NCBI GenBank assembly: GCA_016873795.1
Contig: VGWA01000009.1
Location: 1 to 40,480 of the forward strand
DNA from: Ignavibacteria bacterium
Lineage (GTDB): Bacteria > Bacteroidota > Ignavibacteria > Tepidaquicellales > Tepidaquicellaceae
DNA: 40,480 nt
Direction of reading: 5' to 3'
Under the pieces are notes generated by a model that saw nothing but the letters and a program-made list of their open reading frames with translations, made no database searches and was not told where the DNA came from. A program made the translations under genes and the position numbers. This document shows positions 35,207-40,480 of the stretch, piece by piece (position 1 is the stretch's first letter; each line of letters opens with the position of its first letter).

Positions 35207-35719
35207 TTAATCAGATTTATCTAAATCCCTTATTATACTTACTGCTTTTTCCGGAGTTAATTTTGTATATATTTTGTTATTTATCATCATTGCGGGTCCA
35301 AGGTCGCACATTCCCAGACAATTTGTGTATTCAAGAGTGAATTTATTGTCTTTTGTCGTTTCCCCGACTTTAATCTTTATTTCTTTAGTAATAGCTTTTT
35401 CTACTTCTTCTTTTCCTGCCAGATCGCAAATAATGGTTCGGCATAGCCTTATAATATATTTTCCTTTTGGTTCGCTGCTCAGGAAAGAATAAAATGTTAT
35501 TACTCCGTAAACTTCAACAGGATGAATATCAAGTAGCTTTGCTACTTCTTGCTGTGCGAAACTCGAAATAAATTTGTATTTTTTCTGTATTTGCTGTAAA
35601 ACAGGAATTAATGCGGAACGGTCACTTCCGTAAACTTTTACTAAACTTTCAATTTCTTTTGCTAATTCGCCATCGTGAAGTTGTTCAGCTTGGCGGATAA
35701 TTTTTTCTGTTGGCTCCAT
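35207..35719 (-). CDS. NuoE/HndA-like 2Fe-2S subunit
   Basis: A 170-residue thioredoxin-like [2Fe-2S] protein of the 24-kDa subunit family, found in complex I (NuoE) and in NADH-linked or electron-bifurcating [FeFe]-hydrogenases (HndA/HydC). The helical N-terminus (VLQQIQKKYKFISSFAQQEVA) and the cluster cysteines C93, C98, C134 and C138 (LCRTIIC ... NCLGMC) are all present, so it should bind its cluster. No nuoF, nuoG or hydrogenase gene is adjacent; downstream are the C25 proteases and upstream a response regulator 53 bp away. The partner complex is therefore unknown from this window. Confidence 0.88.
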   Translation of the reverse strand: MEPTEKIIRQAEQLHDGELAKEIESLVKVYGSDRSALIPVLQQIQKKYKFISSFAQQEVAKLLDIHPVEVYGVITFYSFLSSEPKGKYIIRLCRTIICDLAGKEEVEKAITKEIKIKVGETTKDNKFTLEYTNCLGMCDLGPAMMINNKIYTKLTPEKAVSIIRDLDKSD

Positions 35720-35772
35720 ATTACTTTTTTATTTCCACTTTTTTCTACAGATATAATCCGGATTATTGGTTA

Positions 35773-36153
35773 CTATTCACCATTCACCTTTTTTAACTGT
35801 TTTTCAACTTTTTGTATTAATTCGTCCGGAGAAATAGGCTTCTCGATAAAATCATTCACCGGAACTATCGTACTTGCACCGAAATCCATACCTACAGTTT
35901 TTGATATTGAAGTATACATTATAATCGGGGTCAGGATGTTTTCTCTCCTGAATTTTTGTGCAAGGAAAAATCCGTCATCCGGTTCATCCATCATTACGTC
36001 CAGTATAATTAAATCCGGTTTCTTTGAAATTACTAAATCATATCCCTCTTTAGGATTAGACGCCGTAATCACTTCATAACCTTTTGAATTTAGTATTAAA
36101 CTACTTGCCTCTCTTATATCCGGATCGTCATCTATTACAACGATTAATGCCAT
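35773..36153 (-). CDS. stand-alone response-regulator receiver domain
   Basis: A 126-residue CheY-like receiver with no output domain. The acid pocket is Asp8-Asp9, the phosphoacceptor is Asp52 (IILDVMMDEPDDG), the switch residue is in the YTS at 80-82, and the conserved Lys105 lies in EKPIS. It would act by binding a partner when phosphorylated. A clear Shine-Dalgarno sequence (GGAGG, complement of 36162-36166) precedes the ATG by eight bases. It is first in a minus-strand unit with the NuoE-like gene. No histidine kinase is in the window. Confidence 0.92.
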   Translation of the reverse strand: MALIVVIDDDPDIREASSLILNSKGYEVITASNPKEGYDLVISKKPDLIILDVMMDEPDDGFFLAQKFRRENILTPIIMYTSISKTVGMDFGASTIVPVNDFIEKPISPDELIQKVEKQLKKVNGE

Positions 36154-36327
36154 TTATTATTCCTCCGAGTTATTAAATATAAATATTAAACATATAAAAA
36201 GTCATTATAATTTACTATATAAAAATACATTCCAAAACCTGTTTTTCCAGAAGAAATTCACCGGAAATTTTGTTTAAAAATGTGTAAAAATGTAAAAAAG
36301 TCCTGATAGTATATAATTTTTATTTCA

Positions 36328-36356
36328 TTGGTTTAAATATTTAAATTTACTATAAT
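36328..36356 (+). promoter_or_regulatory. sigma70-like promoter candidate
   Basis: TTGGTT (36328-36333) and TATAAT (36351-36356) are spaced by 17 bp, and the ATG of the next gene lies 26 bp beyond the -10 box, leaving a leader of about 20 bases. Housekeeping promoters in Bacteroidota proper use a different -7 box, so the call depends on the lineage. Confidence 0.35.
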
Positions 36357-36382
36357 AAATAAAATTATAAATTTACGGTACT

Positions 36383-38035
36383 ATGAAAAATATATTTAAA
36401 GCTCTTTTATTAATAGCAATATTTGCAATCAAATCTTTTTCCTATACTGGAGAGGTTGTGAAATCATTTGATACACCGGGGAAATTTCCGACAGGTCTTT
36501 GTTTTGACGGTAAACATCTCTGGGTAGCGGATAGGGAAACGGATAAAATTTATTGTGTCGACACTGAAAACGGAAATATAATAAGAGAATTAGAATCTCC
36601 GGCTTACTGGCCGATGGGATTAGCTTGGGACGGCGAATATTTATGGAATGCCGATTTAAGGGGGATAACGGATAAATCGGAAGATTTAGACGGTATGATT
36701 TTTAAAATTGATATCCGTGACGGTACAATTCTAAAGACTCTTAATGCTCCGTCGAAAAGCCCTGTAGGATTAACATGGGATGGGAAATATTTCTGGTGTG
36801 TTGACGATAAAGCTGATAAAGTAATTCAATTCAGTCCGGTTGACGGTACTACAATAAAGTCTTTCAAATCTCCGGCTTCTGACCCTACAGGTATATGCTT
36901 TGACGGGAAATATCTTTGGATATCCGACAGAATTACGGATGAAATATATATGGTTGACCCCCAAACCGGCATTGTTATAATTATTACAAACGCTCCGGGC
37001 AATTATGTACACGGACTGGCTTCTGATGGAACCAGATTATGGGCAGTTGATTATGAGGATGATAAAATATATGAATTGAAGATAAAAGACGGAGAGAAGT
37101 TTTTTAGAAAAGACGCGCAATTACACAAAGTAGTTTTTCGACATAGCGTTAAGTGTTTCGGACCGGGCAAGATTAAAACACTTGATGTAAATATTGCTCT
37201 TGCAGAAAACAGGGATAATCAGATGCTGCTTGAGGAAATTAAGTACAACATTAAGCCTGCGGATATTTTAACGGATAAATGGGGACAAAAGACAGCTTTT
37301 TTCAGTTTTAAAGACATCAAACCGGGAGAAAGTAAAGACATCAGGGTAACAACGGTTTTTAAAACCTATAACCTGAGATATTTTATTTACCCTGAAGACG
37401 TAGGCTCTCTTGAGGATATTCCCTATGATATCAGAGAAAAATATCTTGAAGATGACGAGAAATATCAAATAGATAGTGATTTAATCCGAAAAACAGTTGA
37501 GGAAGTTGTAGGTGATGAAAAAAATCCGTACTGGATTATGCGCAAGATCCACCAGTATCTTATTGGTCATTTGCATTATCTTATGGACGGAGCGTGGGAT
37601 ACTGCACCAACGGTGCTGAAAAACATGCACGGCTCCTGTTCGGAATATTCTTTTGCATTTATTGCACTTTGTAAAGCGTCAGGGCTTCCTACAAGGTACG
37701 TGGGGTCAACCTGGATTAGAAAAGATAAGGCGAGTATGGATGATGTTTATCATAGATGGGTTGAAGTGTATCTGCCTAATTACGGCTGGATTCCAACAGA
37801 CCCTACACACGGTGACAGGGAATCCCCCCGAGACCAGGCGTTTCCGATTGGTTATGTCAGCAACTCCGCATTAATCACTACTCAGTCCGGAGGCGGTTCT
37901 TCAACGATGGAATGGACATATAACAGTAACATAAACTATACAGCAGAGCCAAAAACAAATCTCAATATAACACATTATGCAGATTGGGAACCGGTTGATA
38001 AATTAATGTATCCGGACGAAACTGACATTAAGTAA
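36383..38035 (+). CDS. exported beta-propeller protein with transglutaminase-like domain
   Basis: A 550-residue exported protein with a signal peptide at residues 1-20. Five repeats of about 40-50 residues with the pattern GLxWDGxYLWxxD (near 38, 79, 129, 172 and 211) form a propeller of the NHL/SMP-30 type. After a beta linker (~240-360) comes a transglutaminase/protease-like domain with the Cys-His-Asp triad HGSCSEY (Cys419), DVYHRWVEV (His457) and PTDPTHGD (Asp473). In the transglut_core family this triad serves cross-linking or peptide cleavage. The complete triad argues for activity, but the reaction is not known. No T9SS tail. The start is ATG, divergent from the response regulator. Confidence 0.88.
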   Translation: MKNIFKALLLIAIFAIKSFSYTGEVVKSFDTPGKFPTGLCFDGKHLWVADRETDKIYCVDTENGNIIRELESPAYWPMGLAWDGEYLWNADLRGITDKSEDLDGMIFKIDIRDGTILKTLNAPSKSPVGLTWDGKYFWCVDDKADKVIQFSPVDGTTIKSFKSPASDPTGICFDGKYLWISDRITDEIYMVDPQTGIVIIITNAPGNYVHGLASDGTRLWAVDYEDDKIYELKIKDGEKFFRKDAQLHKVVFRHSVKCFGPGKIKTLDVNIALAENRDNQMLLEEIKYNIKPADILTDKWGQKTAFFSFKDIKPGESKDIRVTTVFKTYNLRYFIYPEDVGSLEDIPYDIREKYLEDDEKYQIDSDLIRKTVEEVVGDEKNPYWIMRKIHQYLIGHLHYLMDGAWDTAPTVLKNMHGSCSEYSFAFIALCKASGLPTRYVGSTWIRKDKASMDDVYHRWVEVYLPNYGWIPTDPTHGDRESPRDQAFPIGYVSNSALITTQSGGGSSTMEWTYNSNINYTAEPKTNLNITHYADWEPVDKLMYPDETDIK

Positions 38036-38071
38036 TAAGATAGATATTTTTGCTGATTAATAAAAATGTAA

Positions 38072-38085
38072 TTGTTAATTAACAA
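38072..38085. promoter_or_regulatory. 14-bp perfect palindrome TTGTTAATTAACAA (possible operator)
   Basis: A perfect palindrome 93 bp before the start of the ACT-like gene. A second half-site, TTGTTAAC, occurs at 38128-38135. The symmetry and partial repeat fit a dimeric regulator site; AT-richness makes chance a real alternative. Confidence 0.3.
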
Positions 38086-38178
38086 ATACTTTTTACATTT
38101 TTTTGAATTCTATTTTTTACATTCTTTTGTTAACTTAATCTACTAACAATAATTTCTTAACAAAAATAATTTAACGCA

Positions 38179-38439
38179 ATGGAAAAGACTATTTTACTTA
38201 TTCTCATCGGTAACAGAAAAGATTCTGCCGTAAAAGTTCAGCAAGTGTTAACAGCATGGGGCTGCCTTATAAAAACGAGACTCGGGATACATGACGGAAT
38301 ACTCGAAAATTGCTCCGACCAGGGTCTTGTAATTCTTGAACTGTACGGAACCAGAGAACAAAAAGAAGAAGTAGCAAGAAAAATATCCGTAATTCCGGGT
38401 GTTTCATCTAAACTTGTTGACCTTAAACTGGAAGAATAA
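38179..38439 (+). CDS. small ACT/NikR-like protein, resembles TM1266 hydrogenase-associated family
   Basis: An 86-residue protein that fits a ferredoxin-like (ACT) fold: opening strand KTILLILIGN, helix VKVQQVLTAWG, strand IKTRLGIHDG, strand GLVILELYG, helix EEVARKISVI, then PGVSSKLVDLK. This order and the RLGI and PGVxxK positions recall TM1266-type proteins, annotated as putative regulators of the iron-only hydrogenase system in Thermotoga and Clostridia. There is no DNA-binding domain. The match is by memory of the fold pattern and is not certain. It stands alone, with 140-170 bp gaps on either side. Confidence 0.6.
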   Translation: MEKTILLILIGNRKDSAVKVQQVLTAWGCLIKTRLGIHDGILENCSDQGLVILELYGTREQKEEVARKISVIPGVSSKLVDLKLEE

Positions 38440-38502
38440 ATATTTTTTTATCTAAACAGTTATTTATATATTTATTATTCCTGCCCGGAAAAATAAATGG
38501 AT

Positions 38503-38518
38503 ATAGAATATATTCTAT
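38503..38518. promoter_or_regulatory. 16-bp perfect palindrome ATAGAATATATTCTAT
   Basis: A perfect palindrome 91 bp before the start of the YD-repeat/cysteine synthase fusion gene. It could be an operator or part of the promoter; AT-rich sequence lowers its significance. Confidence 0.3.
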
Positions 38519-38609
38519 GTTTAATCTGTCATAATTTAACTTTAAATATGATTCTCCTGAGTCCACTGCATCAAACAGGTCTTTATAAAATTTTTAAATT
38601 TTTAAAATT

Positions 38610-40406
38610 ATGAAATTCTTAAAAATAATATTTTTATTTATCTTTCTTTTTCTAATTACAAGTCAAACCTTCTCTCATGAGGAACCTGCAAAAACATTAA
38701 AGGAAAAGAAAGAAAAGGAAAAAGAGAGCCGCAGAATATTATCGTCTCAAATAAAATCCTCAGTGGTTTTTAAGCATTTTTTAAAAAATAATATTATTTC
38801 GGAAAAGAGCTTTAAATATTCCGAGTCTGAATATAACGATGCGGGTTATATTAAGTCTGTTGTTTCTTATGATTCCACAGGCACTGTAAATACGAAAGTG
38901 ATTTACGAATATGACGAAAATAATAATATGATTATCGATGCCGATTATGATTCGAAAGGAGTGCTGAAAGAAAAAATTATTTATAGTTATGATGAAAACG
39001 GACTTGTTACCGGTGCAGTAAATATGAAGGAAGATAAAACAGATTCCAGATTCGTATACGTTCGCAATCTTCAAAAAAACTCGGTTGATTTATTTAAATA
39101 TAATATTGAGAATGTTCTCGAATATAAAATCGATTATTTATATTACGGACAGGATGAAAATAGTATTTTAATAGAAGTAATCAAGTATATTCCCGGTAAA
39201 GATACCTTAATGAGAGTCGAGTACAATTATTATCCTTTTCAACCCGGTGAACATTCAGGCAGAGTAAAGGAAAAAGTTATTTTCGGTAACGATAATTTTC
39301 TGATGCATAAATTCGAATATAAGTATGCTGAATCAGGTAACATAGAAACAATAAAGAAAATACTTCCTGATAATAAAATTGAACTCACGCAAAAATACAA
39401 TTACGACGAAAGTAACAACATTAAACAAGTTGTGGTGTATAATCCGGATAGCCTTATAATTTCAAAAACAACATATACATATTACGTCCGAACTCAGCCG
39501 GAGACGTCCGATATTTTCGGGATAATCGGTAATACGCCTTTAGTTGAAATTGACGGTATTTACGCTAAGCTGGAAACAGTGAATCCGGGTGGAAGTATAA
39601 AAGACCGTCTGGCAGCATATTTAATTCAGAAAGCTGAAGAACGAGGAGAGCTAAAGCCAGGGCAGGAAATTATTGAATTCACAAGCGGAAATACGGGTGT
39701 AGCTTTTTCAATGATTTGCGCAATAAAAGGATATAAATTCACAGCAGTTATGCCGGAACATAGGGGTATCGAAAAGCAAAAAATTATGAAAATTTTTGGT
39801 GCAAATCTAATTCTTACTCCGGAAGAAGAAGATTTTCAAGGAGCTCTGAAAAAATACAACGAACTGCTTAAAGAAAAATCTGAAGCCTGGTTTCCAAATC
39901 AGTTTGAAAACACAAACGGTCCTGAAGAGCATCGAACAAAAATCGGACAGGAAATTATCCGGCAAATGAACGGGCAGATTGATGCTTTTGTTGCAGGGGT
40001 CGGGACCGGCGGAACATTAATCGGTATTGCAAAAGCACTTAAAGAAATTAATCCCGATGTCAAAATAATTGCAGTGGAGCCGGAAGAATCACCTGTCCTG
40101 TCCGGAGGCAAATTTATTCCTCATCGAATAGAAGGAATCGGTGAGAGTTTTATACCTGATATTATAAAAGAAAACAGACATTTGATAGATGAAATTATTC
40201 TTATAAAAAGTGAAGATGCTATTAAGATGGCAGTAGAAATAATACAAGAGCACGGTTTTCTGGTTGGAATTACATCCGGAGCAAATGTACTTGCAGCAAA
40301 AGAAGTGAACAAAAAATACAAAAGAGTAGTAACTGTTTTGCCCGACAGGGGAGAAAGATATCTTGATATTTATCTTGATTTTATATCAAAAACTTCTCCC
40401 GATTAA
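38610..40406 (+). CDS. signal peptide + YD-repeat-like domain fused to cysteine synthase
   Basis: A 598-residue chimera in one uninterrupted frame. Residues 1-22 are a typical signal peptide (MKFLKIIFLFIFLFLITSQT...) followed by a Lys/Glu-rich stretch. Residues ~65-295 are beta-hairpin repeats of the YD type (YEYDENNNM, YSYDENGLV, YNYDESNNI, about 22-25 residues each where regular). Residues 301-598 are a complete fold-type II PLP enzyme of the CysK/CysM family: IGNTPLVEI, NPGGSIKDR with PLP-binding Lys331, SGNTG (359-363), GVGTGGT, EPEESPVLSGG, GIGESFIPDI and LPDRGERY. CysK makes cysteine from O-acetylserine and sulfide and is normally cytosolic. No ATG precedes the enzyme part; only two in-frame GTGs at codons 275-276 could start it alone. 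The domain calls are firm, the joint location is not explained. Confidence 0.85.
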   Translation: MKFLKIIFLFIFLFLITSQTFSHEEPAKTLKEKKEKEKESRRILSSQIKSSVVFKHFLKNNIISEKSFKYSESEYNDAGYIKSVVSYDSTGTVNTKVIYEYDENNNMIIDADYDSKGVLKEKIIYSYDENGLVTGAVNMKEDKTDSRFVYVRNLQKNSVDLFKYNIENVLEYKIDYLYYGQDENSILIEVIKYIPGKDTLMRVEYNYYPFQPGEHSGRVKEKVIFGNDNFLMHKFEYKYAESGNIETIKKILPDNKIELTQKYNYDESNNIKQVVVYNPDSLIISKTTYTYYVRTQPETSDIFGIIGNTPLVEIDGIYAKLETVNPGGSIKDRLAAYLIQKAEERGELKPGQEIIEFTSGNTGVAFSMICAIKGYKFTAVMPEHRGIEKQKIMKIFGANLILTPEEEDFQGALKKYNELLKEKSEAWFPNQFENTNGPEEHRTKIGQEIIRQMNGQIDAFVAGVGTGGTLIGIAKALKEINPDVKIIAVEPEESPVLSGGKFIPHRIEGIGESFIPDIIKENRHLIDEIILIKSEDAIKMAVEIIQEHGFLVGITSGANVLAAKEVNKKYKRVVTVLPDRGERYLDIYLDFISKTSPD

Positions 40407-40480
40407 TCTTTTCTATAAACGGGACCTGTATTTTTGTATTCAAATATCCATTCAATCACACTGCCTGTTTGCATTTTCAC
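40403..40480 (-). CDS. possible 3' end of a minus-strand gene, cut by the window edge
   Basis: A minus-strand frame is open from the right edge to a TAA at 40403-40405 and ends in TGSVIEWIFEYKNTGPVYRKD. The composition looks protein-like, and the frame ends exactly where the convergent cysteine synthase fusion stops, with a 3-4 base overlap. Only 25 codons are visible, too few to identify a family. Confidence 0.4.
   Translation of the reverse strand: MKMQTGSVIEWIFEYKNTGPVYRKD

Noticed and set aside
35675-36079. 134-codon plus-strand frame across the NuoE/response regulator region
   Set aside because: It is antisense to two well-supported genes and shows no domain; its hydrophobic opening is the complement of their coding sequence.
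1-40480. tRNA, rRNA, prophage or insertion sequence
   Set aside because: Reading both strands I found no tRNA-like T-arm with matching acceptor stem, no rRNA segment, no transposase, integrase or phage structural motif.

Overview
This window is AT-rich bacterial chromosome, dense with genes and mostly housekeeping in content. It probably comes from the Bacteroidota/Ignavibacteria-Chlorobi side of the FCB group. Three secreted proteins end in the type IX secretion (T9SS) sorting domain (NYPNPFNP ... LASGxYxY ... KKMILIK). Other pointers in that direction are two gingipain-family (C25) proteases, an Omp28-like protein, a KdsA (so a Gram-negative envelope) and a purine nucleoside phosphorylase with the ITD-type base pocket. 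The lineage is inferred from these families; there is no rRNA gene here to confirm it. I see no tRNA, rRNA, CRISPR array, phage or insertion sequence.

Layout. 1-4365: an APC permease whose last codons lie in a degenerate tandem repeat, a repeat-rich gap of about 540 bp, then a T9SS-exported Omp28-like protein and a small periplasmic protein. 4491-9894 (minus): trmH-kdsA-[membrane protein with a spermidine-synthase-like domain] as a tight operon, then a PPi-type phosphofructokinase. 10037-10579: an FMN reductase. 10702-13903 (minus): a RodZ-like protein and DNA ligase LigA. 14071-17268 (plus): YggS, DivIVA, purine nucleoside phosphorylase and a degenerate second copy of it. 17535-18695: an L,D-transpeptidase. 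18701-28379 (minus): a membrane-anchored penicillin-acylase-family hydrolase, RsmA, Mfd, a DUF2148 ferredoxin-like protein, a methyltransferase and two small lipoproteins. 28787-35165 (minus): two tandem C25 proteases with matching C-terminal halves. 35207-36153 (minus): an orphan NuoE/HndA-like subunit and a receiver-only response regulator. 36383-40406 (plus): a secreted beta-propeller/transglutaminase protein, a small ACT-like protein resembling the [FeFe]-hydrogenase-associated TM1266 family, and a signal peptide-bearing YD-repeat-like domain fused to a complete cysteine synthase.

Themes. (1) Envelope and cell-shape genes predominate: RodZ, DivIVA, L,D-transpeptidase, KdsA, T9SS cargo and lipoproteins. 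(2) DNA repair and RNA modification are represented by LigA, Mfd, RsmA and TrmH. (3) A short repeat, ACTAAAGTCAGG, is scattered through intergenic DNA and also occurs twice inside the ligA reading frame. (4) Seven of 29 complete genes appear to start with TTG; for six of them an in-frame stop just upstream rules out an earlier start. The least conventional gene is the exported-domain/cysteine-synthase fusion at 38610-40406.
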